Shown here piece after piece: positions 1 through 8,356 of a stretch of DNA of 64,000 bases; the first letter of the stretch is position 1, and each line of letters opens with the position of its first letter. Position numbers and translations under genes: made by a program. Where the stretch lies: contig CBDATO010000001.1 of assembly GCA_965199805.1 (NCBI GenBank), positions 2,666,001 to 2,730,000 on the forward strand. Reading direction: 5' to 3'. The notes beneath the pieces were generated by a model, which ran no database searches, was not told where the DNA came from, and was given only the letters and a program-made list of their open reading frames with translations. The stretch comes from DATAZK01 sp965199805. GTDB lineage: Bacteria > Actinomycetota > Actinomycetes > Frankiales > Frankiaceae.

Positions 1-2
1 GC

Positions 3-89
3 GGCGTCCGCATCAGCGAGCTGCAGGTACGCCGCCGCTCCCTCGAGGACGTCTTCCTCGCCAGTACGCGCTCGAGCGTGTTCTCGTGA
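3..89 (+). CDS. ABC transporter ATP-binding protein, C-terminal end (partial)
   Basis: Only the last 28 residues lie inside the window, read in frame from base 3 to the TGA at 87-89. The tail contains RRRSLEDVFL, the usual closing motif of the ATPase subunit of ABC-2 type exporters (consensus 'PSLEDVFL'). Its stop codon overlaps the GTG start of the following permease gene (GTGA), so the two are translationally coupled halves of one exporter. The substrate cannot be inferred; related pairs move drugs, peptides or lipids out of the cell. Confidence 0.8.
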   Translation, partial: GVRISELQVRRRSLEDVFLASTRSSVFS

Positions 90-895
90 TCGCCGTCGAG
101 CTGCGGCTGCTCGCCCGCAAGCCGCGTACGTGGATCTCGCTGCTGATCCTCATCGCCCTTCCGGTGACCGTCGCGATCTTCCTCGCCGCGACTAAGCTGG
201 CCCCGGCGCCGGGGACGGGTCCGGCGCTGCTCTCGCAGGTGCTGAGCAACGGCACGCTCTTCGCCGCCGCCGCGCTGGCGGTCGACCTCGTGCCGCTGCT
301 GCCGCTGTCGGTGCTGGTCGTCGCCGGTGACGCCATCGCGGGGGAGGCGAGCACCGGCACGCTGCGCTACCTGCTGACCCGCCCGGTGGGGCGCAGCAAG
401 CTGCTGGTGGCGAAGCTGGTCTCGATCATCACGTACGTGCTGGTCGCGGTCATCTCGGTGGCGCTGTCGGGCTACCTGGCCGGCGTCATCCTGTTCGGCA
501 GCTCCGGATCGATCACGACGGTCTCCGGCGGGGAGCCGCTCACGCCCGGCCAGACCGCCACCCGGATCCTGCTCACCGTCCTGTACGTCGGGGTCTCGAT
601 GCTCGGGGTCGCGGCGTTCGCCCTCTTCCTGTCGACGCTGTTCGACAACTCGCTCGGCGCAGCGCTGGGCGGCTTCGCCATCCTCATCGCGTCGACGACG
701 CTCGACGCCCTGGACGCCGCAGGCGTGGTGCAGCCGTACCTGCCGACCCACTACTGGCTCAAGTTCATCGACCTGTTCCGCAATCCGGTGCTCTGGCGCG
801 ACATCGAACGCGGGGTGCTCCTGCAGCTGGGCTACGTCGCCGTGCTGCTCGGCGCAGCCTGGGCGGTCTTCATGACCAAAGACATCAAGAGCTGA
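86..895 (+). CDS. ABC-2 type transporter permease
   Basis: This 269-residue protein is a polytopic membrane protein with about six hydrophobic segments (roughly residues 17-36, 55-80, 105-135, 165-190, 195-215 and 245-262). It carries the ABC-2 permease element GEASTGTLRYLLTRPVGR near residues 86-103, a cytoplasmic coupling stretch that is conserved in this family. The GTG start overlaps the stop of the ATPase gene by 4 bp. Together they form an export complex in the cytoplasmic membrane. Substrate is unknown. Confidence 0.88.
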   Translation: MIAVELRLLARKPRTWISLLILIALPVTVAIFLAATKLAPAPGTGPALLSQVLSNGTLFAAAALAVDLVPLLPLSVLVVAGDAIAGEASTGTLRYLLTRPVGRSKLLVAKLVSIITYVLVAVISVALSGYLAGVILFGSSGSITTVSGGEPLTPGQTATRILLTVLYVGVSMLGVAAFALFLSTLFDNSLGAALGGFAILIASTTLDALDAAGVVQPYLPTHYWLKFIDLFRNPVLWRDIERGVLLQLGYVAVLLGAAWAVFMTKDIKS

Positions 896-914
896 GGGGC
901 GACAGCCCGGGCGA

Positions 915-920
915 TACCCT
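915..920 (+). promoter_or_regulatory. Candidate -10 box for prfB
   Basis: TACCCT fits the actinobacterial TANNNT -10 pattern and would start transcription at about 926-928, some 16 nt before the preferred prfB start. No clear -35 is seen. Read as a weak candidate only. Confidence 0.25.
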
Positions 921-943
921 CGGGGACGTGGTTGGGAAATCCT

Positions 944-2038
944 GTGGTTGCTGAGCTGGCCGACGAGCTGAAGCAGTTGGACGGCATGCTCAACGGAGTC
1001 GAGCAGGTACTCGATCTGCCCGGCCTACACGAGCAGCTCGCCAAGCTCGAGGAGACGGCGGCCGACCCGGAGCTGTGGAGCGACCAGGGCCGAGCGCAGA
1101 AGATCACGAGCGACCTCTCGCGCATCCGCGCCGACATCAACCGGGTCGAGGGCCTGCGCGCCCGGATCGACGACGCGGTGGCCGCTGTCGAGCTGGACGA
1201 CCCCGACCTGATCACGGAGGCCGTCGCCTCGCTGCCGACGCTGCAGAAGGAAGTGCAGTCGCTCGAGGTGCGCACCCTGCTGTCCGGTGAGTACGACTCC
1301 CGCGGCGCGATCGTGCAGCTCTCGGCCGGTGCCGGCGGGGTCGACGCCGCCGACTGGACCGAGATGATGATGCGGATGTATCTGCGCTGGGCGGAGCGCC
1401 GCGGCTGGCCGACGGAGGTGCTCGACACCTCCTACGCCGAAGAGGCGGGCCTGAAGAGCGCCACCTTCAAGGTGACGGCGCCGTTCGCCTACGGCACGCT
1501 GCGCAGCGAGCACGGCGTGCATCGGCTTGTGCGGATCAGCCCGTTCGACAACCAGTCGCGACGTCAGACGTCGTTCACCGGCGTCGAGGTCACCCCGATC
1601 GTCGAGACCAACGACGAGGTCGACATCGACGAGAAGGACCTGCGGATCGACATCTTCCGCAGCTCCGGCCCCGGTGGTCAGGGCGTCAACACCACCGACT
1701 CCGCCGTCCGCATCACCCATCTGCCGACCAACATCGTCGTCACCTGTCAGAACGAGCGCTCGCAGCTGCAGAACAAGGCGGCGGCGATGCAGGTGCTCGC
1801 GGGCAAGTTGCTCGAGCGCCAGCGTGAGGACGAGGCCGAGGAGCGGCACCGGCTGACCGGCGGCCCGCAGGTCGCCGGCTTCGGCTCGCAGATCCGCAGC
1901 TACGTGCTGCACCCGTACCAGATGGTGAAGGACCTGCGCACCGAGGAGGAGACCGGTAACACCGGCGCGGTGCTCGACGGTGACATCGACGGCTTCCTCG
2001 ACGCGGAGATCCGCTGGCGGCGGGCCGGCGAGCTCTAG
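944..2038 (+). CDS. prfB: Peptide chain release factor 2 (RF2)
   Basis: RF2 terminates translation at UGA and UAA codons. The 364-residue product has the anticodon-like SPF tripeptide at about 199-201 and the GGQ peptidyl-tRNA hydrolysis motif at about 244-246 within SSGPGGQGVN. GTG at 944 is preferred over the in-frame TTG at 932 because GGGA at 934-937 lies 6 nt upstream as a ribosome binding site. The reading frame is continuous, without the internal UGA and programmed +1 frameshift that autoregulates prfB in E. coli. ftsE-ftsX-smpB follow, as is usual in actinobacteria. Confidence 0.97.
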   Translation: MVAELADELKQLDGMLNGVEQVLDLPGLHEQLAKLEETAADPELWSDQGRAQKITSDLSRIRADINRVEGLRARIDDAVAAVELDDPDLITEAVASLPTLQKEVQSLEVRTLLSGEYDSRGAIVQLSAGAGGVDAADWTEMMMRMYLRWAERRGWPTEVLDTSYAEEAGLKSATFKVTAPFAYGTLRSEHGVHRLVRISPFDNQSRRQTSFTGVEVTPIVETNDEVDIDEKDLRIDIFRSSGPGGQGVNTTDSAVRITHLPTNIVVTCQNERSQLQNKAAAMQVLAGKLLERQREDEAEERHRLTGGPQVAGFGSQIRSYVLHPYQMVKDLRTEEETGNTGAVLDGDIDGFLDAEIRWRRAGEL

Positions 2039-2042
2039 ACCG

Positions 2043-2231
2043 TCAGCCCGCCTGGTGGGCGACGTAGACCAGCGCGAGCGCGAGCAGCACCAGCACAAAC
2101 GCCAGCATCGGCAGCGACACGGTGAAGCGCGGCTCCTGCGACAGGTGCCGACGGGTCACCCGGCAGACCGAGCAACCGCCGTCGGCGACGATGCCGCCGC
2201 AATTGGCACAGGCGAGGTCGTCTCCGCGCAA
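2043..2231 (-). CDS. Small zinc-ribbon, single-pass membrane protein of unknown function
   Basis: The 62-residue product has two Cys pairs (CANC near residue 8, CSVC near residue 20), consistent with a small zinc ribbon, followed by one hydrophobic helix (about 40-58) with a short tail. The TTG start at 2231 is supported by GAGGGGG about 8 nt upstream. The gene is convergent with prfB, its stop only 4 bp from the prfB stop, and divergent from ftsE. Function is not known; the layout suggests a membrane-anchored, cytoplasmic metal-binding head. The double CxxC pattern and the RBS argue against a chance ORF. Confidence 0.7.
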   Translation of the reverse strand: MRGDDLACANCGGIVADGGCSVCRVTRRHLSQEPRFTVSLPMLAFVLVLLALALVYVAHQAG

Positions 2232-2266
2232 CGCAGATCCCCCTCAGCACACGTGTCGATCGTTCG

Positions 2267-2275
2267 TTATCCACA
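2267..2275 (+). promoter_or_regulatory. Isolated consensus DnaA-box-like 9-mer
   Basis: TTATCCACA matches the classical DnaA box exactly and lies in the divergent region between the small zinc-ribbon gene and ftsE. It stands alone, so it is not an origin. It could be a DnaA regulatory site for ftsEX or a chance match. Confidence 0.3.
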
Positions 2276-2473
2276 GTAAGCCCGCCCAGCTGGGAAGCGC
2301 CATGGAACTTCCGGGTGAAGATCACGTGGCCGACCTGGTCGAGAGCTGCACCGGGGGTGCTGTGCGTCGGCGGGTTGTCGCCGATAGGCGGCATGGCTCA
2401 CCTACGCTCAGCTTCCCCGGGCCCACGTTGAGTTGCATCCCGCCAGCACCACCGTGAACTTTCGAGGCCACCA

Positions 2474-3213
<740 letters not shown>

Positions 3214-3217
<4 letters not shown>

Positions 3218-4221
3218 CCCCCGTGAAGCCGATCGTGCGCGACGCCGTCACCGGCCTGCGCCGCAACCTCGCCATGTCCATCGCTGTCGTGCTGTGCAGC
3301 GCCGTGTCGCTGGCCCTCTTCGGTGCCGGCCTGCTGCTCAACCGCCAGGTCGATATCACCAGCTCGCACCTGTTCGGCCGTGTCGAGCTCACCGTCTACC
3401 TCGACGACGGCATCAGCGTCGACGAGCAGAACGGGCTGGCCGACAAGTTGGCGCACGACCCGCTGGTGAGCCGGTCGACGTACGAGAGCAAGGACCAGGC
3501 GTACGCCGAATTCCAGCGGCTCTACAAGGACTCGCCGCAGCTGACCGCCGGGGTCACGCCCGACCTGCTGCCCGCGAGCTACCACGTCAAGTTGGTCGAC
3601 CCGCAGAAGTACGACCAGGCGGCGTCCGAGTACCGTGGCCAGCCCGGGGTCGACACCGTGCAGGACTGGCGCGGCCGCTTGAAGGGCTTCTTCCGTTTCC
3701 TGCACGGCTTCCAGCTCGGGGCCTACGTGCTCGCCGCGGTGCAGGGCCTCGCCACGCTCGTGCTGCTCTACAACACCATCCGGATGTCGGCCCACGCCCG
3801 GCGGCGCGAGACGTCGAGCATGCGGCTCATCGGGGCGACCCGGCTGCACATCCAGCTGCCGTTCGTGCTGGAGAGCGCGATCGCGGGCCTCGCCGGTGGC
3901 CTCATCGCCGGCGGCACGCTGTACGCGTTGCGTGTCGTCCTGATCGACCACCGCTTCAGTCGACAACAGTTCACGCCCGTGCTCACCGCCGGCGACGTCT
4001 GGCAGGTCATCGCTTACGTGGTCATCGCTGGGGTCCTCGCGGCGGCGCTGATGGCGTTCCTCGCACTGCGCCGTCACGTGCGCGCCGCCGAGCCGAAGCC
4101 GCCGAGTCGAGCGCAGCGCCGTGCGGTGCCACCGCCGCGTTCCGCCCCCGCGTCCGAGTCGCCGCGCACTGTCGACGTGCGCGAACGCGTGATCACGGGT
4201 GGCGCTCGACACCGCTCGTAG
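3214..4221 (+). CDS. ftsX: Cell division protein FtsX (permease-like)
   Basis: FtsX is the membrane partner of FtsE and relays ATP hydrolysis to extracellular peptidoglycan hydrolases. The 335-residue product shows the family layout: a short cytoplasmic N-terminus, TM1 at about 20-42, a large extracellular domain (about 43-165), then three TM segments near 170-195, 220-245 and 268-290. The C-terminal ~45 residues form a Pro/Arg-rich cytoplasmic extension beyond the usual actinobacterial FtsX end. Coupled to ftsE by a 4-bp overlap. Confidence 0.96.
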
Positions 4222-4224
4222 ACT
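4219..4224 (+). promoter_or_regulatory. Likely -10 box of a leaderless smpB transcript
   Basis: TAGACT matches TANNNT and is followed by exactly 6 nt before the GTG start of smpB, the classical geometry of a leaderless actinobacterial transcript. The first three bases are also the TAG stop codon of ftsX. This would let smpB be transcribed separately from ftsEX. Confidence 0.5.
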
Positions 4225-4230
4225 TGGTGG

Positions 4231-4707
4231 GTGCCCAAGGAGAGCGGCCAGAAGATGGTCGCGCAAAACCGTCGGGCGCGCCACGACTACGCCATCCTCG
4301 ACACCTACGAGGCGGGCCTGGTGCTCACCGGCACCGAGGTCAAGTCGCTACGCGAGGGGCGCGCCTCGATCACCGACGCGTACGCGCAGATCGAGAACGG
4401 CGAGGCGTGGCTGCTCGGCCTGCACATCCCGGAGTGGCTGTCGGCGTCGTGGACCAACCACGCCCCGCGGCGCAAGCGCAAGCTGCTGCTGCACCGCGAC
4501 GAGATCGAGCGGCTGATCGGCAAGACGCGCGAAAGCGGCCTCACCATTATCCCGCTGTCGCTGTACTTCAAGGACGGCAAGGCCAAGGTCGAGATCGCCC
4601 TCGCCAAGGGCAAGAAGGCGTACGACCGGCGCCAGGACATGGCCACGCGTGACGCCACCCGTGAGGTGGAGCGCGAGCTGGGTCGGCGCCGTAAGGGCAT
4701 GGGCTGA
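4231..4707 (+). CDS. smpB: SsrA-binding protein SmpB
   Basis: SmpB binds tmRNA and delivers it to stalled ribosomes for trans-translation. The 158-residue protein contains the characteristic NRRARHDY near the start, the RNA-contacting EAGLVLTGTEVKSLREG segment, SWTNHAPRRKRKLLLHR in the middle, and the basic C-terminal tail RRKGMG that enters the mRNA channel. Length matches the family. The tmRNA gene that it serves is about 3.6 kb downstream at 8357-8720. No Shine-Dalgarno is visible before the GTG, in line with a leaderless mRNA. Confidence 0.97.
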   Translation: MPKESGQKMVAQNRRARHDYAILDTYEAGLVLTGTEVKSLREGRASITDAYAQIENGEAWLLGLHIPEWLSASWTNHAPRRKRKLLLHRDEIERLIGKTRESGLTIIPLSLYFKDGKAKVEIALAKGKKAYDRRQDMATRDATREVERELGRRRKGMG

Positions 4708-4756
4708 TCCTGCTGTGATGGCCTGACCCTGCTGTGAAGGACTGACCTGCCGTGCC
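4701..4756 (+). repeat. Imperfect 19-bp tandem repeat, about three copies
   Basis: Units at 4701-4719, 4720-4738 and 4739-4756 share the core GGNCTGANCCTGCTGTGAN; the first two agree at 16 of 19 positions and the third is shorter by one base. The array begins inside the last codons of smpB and ends over the GTG start of the next gene, so it makes up the whole spacer. It looks like local slippage duplication. Confidence 0.6.
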
Positions 4757-5498
4757 GGCGCTCGCAGTCCTGCTCTGGATCCCGGCGGTGCTGCTGCTGG
4801 ACCGCAATGCCACCCTCGATCAGCAGCGGCTGCTCGGCCTCGCGTCCTGGGTGATCCTCGCGCTGCTGCTGTGGCGGGAGGACGCGCTCACCCGGCTGCA
4901 GGTCGGCGTCGTCGTGGTCTACGCCTCGCTCATCGAGTACACGTTCTCCGCGTTCCTGGAGACGTACGTGTATCGCCTGCACGGCACGTCGCTCGCGTTC
5001 TTCGACAAGGTGCCGAGCTTCGTCCCGCCGGGTCACGGCATGGTCTATCTCGCCGCCGTGGTGCTGGGACGGCGATTACCCCGCTGGTCGGTGCCGGCGG
5101 CCGCGGTCGGGGTGAGCGCGTACGCGATCTGGGGCCTGGCCTTCTCGCCACAGCTCGACGTGCTCGGCGCGCTGTGGGCCGGCTGCCTGCTCTGGTGGCT
5201 CGCCCGCGGGCGGGACAAGAAGGTCTACGCGGCCGCGTTCCTGGTGGTCACGTACCTGGAGATCCTCGGGACAAGTCTCGGCACCTGGACCTGGCAGACC
5301 ACCGACCCGGTGCTGCACTGGATCCCCATCGGCAACCCACCGTCGGGCGCCGCGGGGGGCTACTGCTTCTTCGACGCCGCGGCCCTCGCGATCGCGCCGG
5401 TGCTGCTGCGCTGGATCCGATCCCGCTTCGGCGGCCCGGCCGAGCCGGAGCGGACCACGAACGCGGCTGCACCGGCGCCCGACGCGGTCGACGCCTGA
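4752..5498 (+). CDS. Polytopic membrane protein of unknown function
   Basis: The 248-residue product is strongly hydrophobic with six to seven predicted TM segments, the first starting at residue 2. Conserved-looking loops include FVPPGHGMVY near 93-102 and GNPPSGAAGGYCFFD near 195-209, which place His, Pro and Cys residues at membrane faces and could be catalytic, though no family is recognised. It follows smpB closely in the same direction. The last ~20 residues are a charged cytoplasmic tail. GTG at 4752 is the only start that keeps the first helix. Confidence 0.78.
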   Translation: MPALAVLLWIPAVLLLDRNATLDQQRLLGLASWVILALLLWREDALTRLQVGVVVVYASLIEYTFSAFLETYVYRLHGTSLAFFDKVPSFVPPGHGMVYLAAVVLGRRLPRWSVPAAAVGVSAYAIWGLAFSPQLDVLGALWAGCLLWWLARGRDKKVYAAAFLVVTYLEILGTSLGTWTWQTTDPVLHWIPIGNPPSGAAGGYCFFDAAALAIAPVLLRWIRSRFGGPAEPERTTNAAAPAPDAVDA

Positions 5499-5521
5499 CG
5501 GAACGGCGCAGCGGGTAGACG

Positions 5522-5977
5522 GTGCAGGTGCGCGTCCTCCTCGTCCATCACACCCCGTCGCCCGGCATGCAGGAGCTGCTGGAGGAGGTGAAGCGGGGCG
5601 TCGGCGAGGTGGAGGGCGTCGAGCTCGTGGTGCGACCGGCGCTCACCTGCGGGGCGGCCGACGTGCTCGCGGCCGACGGCTACGTGCTGGGCACGCCGGC
5701 CAACATCGGCTACATGAGCGGCGCTCTCAAGCACTTCTTCGACCAGGTCTACTACCCCTGCCTCGACGCGACGGTGGGCCGGCCGTACGGCGTCTACGTG
5801 CACGGCGGCAACGAGGTCGAGGGTGCCGTGCGCGGCATCGAACGCATCACGACCGGCCTGCGCTGGTCAGCTGTACGGCCGTCGCTCGCGGTCGTCGGAC
5901 CGGTCGGCCGGCAGGCGCGGGAGGACTGCTGGGAGCTCGGCGGTTTGGTCGCGGCAAGCGTCGCCGGGCTGGTCTGA
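5522..5977 (+). CDS. Flavodoxin-like/NADPH-dependent FMN reductase family protein
   Basis: The 151-residue protein starts with a beta strand and phosphate-binding loop LLVHHTPSPGMQELLEEV, then has GTPANIGYMSGALKHFFDQ near 59-77, the typical FMN-contacting 'P-x-Y-x-G-x-x-S/G-G-x-K' region of NAD(P)H:FMN reductases and flavodoxins. It is probably a soluble flavoprotein that transfers electrons to small substrates. GTG at 5528 is an alternative start. It follows the membrane protein gene after 23 bp in the same direction. Confidence 0.8.
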   Translation: MQVRVLLVHHTPSPGMQELLEEVKRGVGEVEGVELVVRPALTCGAADVLAADGYVLGTPANIGYMSGALKHFFDQVYYPCLDATVGRPYGVYVHGGNEVEGAVRGIERITTGLRWSAVRPSLAVVGPVGRQAREDCWELGGLVAASVAGLV

Positions 5978-5981
5978 GGGG

Positions 5982-6239
5982 TCAGGTCTCCAGCCGGACC
6001 CGCACGGCCACGAGGAGCTCATCGACGTACAGCCGGCTGTGGTCACGGCCGACGCGCAGAACGAGTGCCGACAACGCCGCCAGGCTGGCCACCGCGGTCT
6101 CCGCGGGGTACGCGCTCACGTGCCGGGCCACCGCAGCATCGGCCGCCACCACCCGGCCGGGGTCGATGGCGGCGTCCACGAAGGCGCCGACGACGTCCAA
6201 GGCATCAAGCAGCATCGCGCGGCTGGCCGGGTCGCTCAT
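5982..6239 (-). CDS. Small helical protein of unknown function
   Basis: The 85-residue product, from ATG at 6239, is Ala/Val-rich and mainly helical (for example ALDVVGAFVDAAIDPGRV and AVASLAALSALVLRVG) without a clear TM segment or Cys motif. It is convergent with the flavodoxin-like gene, only 4 bp from its stop. Longer in-frame upstream starts run into Arg/Pro-rich sequence that looks non-coding. No family is recognised. Evidence is composition and placement only. Confidence 0.5.
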   Translation of the reverse strand: MSDPASRAMLLDALDVVGAFVDAAIDPGRVVAADAAVARHVSAYPAETAVASLAALSALVLRVGRDHSRLYVDELLVAVRVRLET

Positions 6240-6329
6240 CGGCCGACCGTAGGCCCCTGCCCGGGCAGCTGGACAGTCGGTTTTGCTGAGCGGTACCTGA
6301 GGATGAGGCGGGCGGACCCTTTGAGTGGC

Positions 6330-6335
6330 TAGCGT
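6330..6335 (+). promoter_or_regulatory. Candidate -10 box before the small membrane gene
   Basis: TAGCGT followed by 7 nt and ATG at 6343 has the leaderless-promoter geometry seen upstream of smpB. The ATG is, however, in a different frame from the hydrophobic reading frame that starts at GTG 6350, which matters for the frameshift at this locus. Confidence 0.35.
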
Positions 6336-6349
6336 CCGGGCCATGGTCG

Positions 6350-6600
6350 GTGGCGCTGGCGCTGGCCATGACGCTGGACCGCCTGCACCTCGGGCTGCGG
6401 CTGGCCACCGATGTCGGTGTCGCGCTGGTGCTGCTGCTGACGTTGGCTCCGCACGGCCTGACCGGCTCGTCATCGCGGCTGCTGATGGCGCTCGGGATCG
6501 CGGGGCGGCCGCGGTCGGGCTGCTGACGCTCGCCGCGGCGGCGGCACCCGTACGCCAGGCGTTACGGCTCACGCCGATCCGGGCCTACCTGGCGACGTGA
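6350..6600 (+). pseudogene. Small two-helix membrane protein gene with apparent frameshift
   Basis: From GTG 6350 the frame encodes a hydrophobic helix (ATDVGVALVLLLTLAP) but stops at TGA 6524-6526. The frame ending at 6600 encodes a second helix (AAAVGLLTLAAAAAPVRQAL) and overlaps the next gene by GTGA, the usual coupling. Adding one G to the GGGG run near 6502-6505 joins them as LGIAG-AAAVGLL, giving about 82 residues with two TM helices. The gene is therefore either recently broken or carries a one-base sequence error. Function unknown. Confidence 0.6.
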
Positions 6601-7049
6601 AGGTCTTCCTGGGCCGAGTGGTCCGCCTCGTGTTCTGCCTGTCGGTGCTCAGCCTCGTCGGCATCGGCGCGTGCCTGGGGCTGTTCCTCCTCATTCGGCA
6701 CAGCGCCCTCGGTGAGGGAGCCGCCGTGCACGGGTCGGCCAGCGCCTACCTGCGCGATGTTCGTGCCGGCCGCTACGCACAGGCGTACGCCCGGCTCTGC
6801 TCCGACGGAAACGTCGGCACCGCGCAGGCTTTCGCGGAGCGACTGCAACGTGACCGGGCGGCGGGCCACGGCTTGACCGGCTACGACCTGCACGTGACCG
6901 TCACGAAGGAGACCTTCGACCTCACCACCGCTGCCGGCTCGGCGACGTTCGCCGACGGCACCCGCGAGCCCGTGCAATACGAGCTGCGCAGGGTCGACGC
7001 CGGCGACCCCGGTTGCCTGCTGACGTTCGACGACCTCTCGGTGGGCTGA
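6597..7049 (+). CDS. Membrane-anchored protein with small extracytoplasmic domain
   Basis: The 150-residue product has one N-terminal TM segment (about 8-34) followed by a soluble alpha+beta domain whose start, SASAYLRDVRAGRYAQAYARLC, resembles DUF4878/NTF2-like lipoprotein domains of actinobacteria ('fl...l..gd...A..lls'). Two cysteines (near 68 and 141) could pair outside the cell. The GTG start overlaps the preceding small membrane gene by 4 bp, suggesting a membrane pair. Function unknown. Confidence 0.72.
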   Translation: MKVFLGRVVRLVFCLSVLSLVGIGACLGLFLLIRHSALGEGAAVHGSASAYLRDVRAGRYAQAYARLCSDGNVGTAQAFAERLQRDRAAGHGLTGYDLHVTVTKETFDLTTAAGSATFADGTREPVQYELRRVDAGDPGCLLTFDDLSVG

Positions 7050-7051
7050 GG

Positions 7052-8227
7052 TCAGGCCCGGTCCGTCAGAGCGCGGCGGAACACCCGCAGGTCCTGCACG
7101 AACTGCTCCGGCCGCTCGAACGCCGCGAAGTGCCCACCACGCTCCTGCTCCACCCAGTGCACGATGTCGTAGCGCTTCTCGCCCCAGGCGCGCGGCGTCT
7201 GCATGAGCTCGTACGGGTGGTTCGCGTATCCGGTCGGCACGTCGACGCGGCCGGTCCACGGCTGGTCGGCGGCGTGGCCCTGGCGGGTGGATTCGGCGTA
7301 CAGGCGGGCGGCGGAGCCGGCGGTGTTGGTGAGCCAGTACGCCATGACGTTGTCGAGCAGGCGGTCCCAGCCGAAGGTGGCGTCGAGCCCGCCCTCGTCG
7401 AGGTCGCTCCAGACCTGGAACTTCTCGAGGATCCAGGCGGCGATCCCGATGGGGGAGTCCGACAGCCCGTACGACAGCGTCTGCGGCTTGGTGCTCTGGA
7501 TGGCCATGTATCCGGTGCCGTTGGCGATGCGTTCGGCGGCGACGCCGAAGCGGGCGAGCTCGGCCTCGGTGACGCCGCCCATCGGGTCCGGGTCGTCCGG
7601 CGGCGGGAAGGCGAAGAGCATGTTGAAGTGCACGCCGAGCAGGCGGTCGGCGTACGCCTCACCCATCCGCCGGGTGACGACGGCGCCCCAGTCGCCGCCC
7701 TGGGCGATGTAGCGGTCGTAGCCGAGCTGCTGCATGAGCTCGGCGACGGCGTCGGCGACCCGCCACACGTCGAAGTCGGGCGTGACGGTGGGGCCGGAGA
7801 AGCCGTAGCCGGGCATCGACGGCACCACGACGTGAAACGCGTCGGCCGGGTCGCCGCCGTACGCGGCCGGATCGGAAAGCGGGCCGATGACGTCGAGGAA
7901 CTCGACGAAGGACCCCGGCCAGCCGTGGGTCAGCACGATGGGCGTCGCGTCGGGCTCGGGGGAGCGCACGTGCAGGAAATGCACCCGCTCGCCGGCCGCC
8001 TCCGTCACGAAGTTCGGCCAGGCGTTGATACGGGCCTCGCGCTCACGCCAGTCGTAGCGGTTGCGCCAGTGGTCGAGCACGTCGCGTACGACGTCGACCG
8101 GGATGCCGAAGGTCCACGGCTCACCCGGCGCCTGATCGGGCAGCCGCACCATGTCGAGGCGACGCTTCAGGTCGTCGAGGGTGGCGTCGTCGACGGCGAC
8201 GGTGAACGGCTCAGGGCTGGCGACCAT
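7052..8227 (-). CDS. Epoxide hydrolase (microsomal-type, EHN domain)
   Basis: The 391-residue protein has the N-terminal EHN lid domain (about 5-110) and an alpha/beta-hydrolase core. HGWPGS at 101-106 forms the oxyanion hole, Asp179 in QGGDWGA is the expected nucleophile, and His366 in GGHFAAFE the catalytic base. It should open epoxides to diols, so it fits detoxification or catabolism alongside the many oxidoreductases of this window. No signal peptide, so cytoplasmic. It is convergent with the preceding gene. Confidence 0.9.
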   Translation of the reverse strand: MVASPEPFTVAVDDATLDDLKRRLDMVRLPDQAPGEPWTFGIPVDVVRDVLDHWRNRYDWREREARINAWPNFVTEAAGERVHFLHVRSPEPDATPIVLTHGWPGSFVEFLDVIGPLSDPAAYGGDPADAFHVVVPSMPGYGFSGPTVTPDFDVWRVADAVAELMQQLGYDRYIAQGGDWGAVVTRRMGEAYADRLLGVHFNMLFAFPPPDDPDPMGGVTEAELARFGVAAERIANGTGYMAIQSTKPQTLSYGLSDSPIGIAAWILEKFQVWSDLDEGGLDATFGWDRLLDNVMAYWLTNTAGSAARLYAESTRQGHAADQPWTGRVDVPTGYANHPYELMQTPRAWGEKRYDIVHWVEQERGGHFAAFERPEQFVQDLRVFRRALTDRA

Positions 8228-8356
8228 GGGTCAGGACCGTATCGTCCCGCCCCCGGCCGCTCACCAGGGCTCACGCGCTGGACGCAGCGGGCAGCGTCTG
8301 GGAACATGACGGACGCACCGGCCGTTGGCTTGGTGTGTTGCATGTTCCATCTACCA

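Noticed and set aside
2232..2473. Possible replication origin because of a DnaA box near ftsE
   Set aside because: Only a single box is present, with no dnaA/dnaN genes, no AT-rich unwinding region and no cluster.
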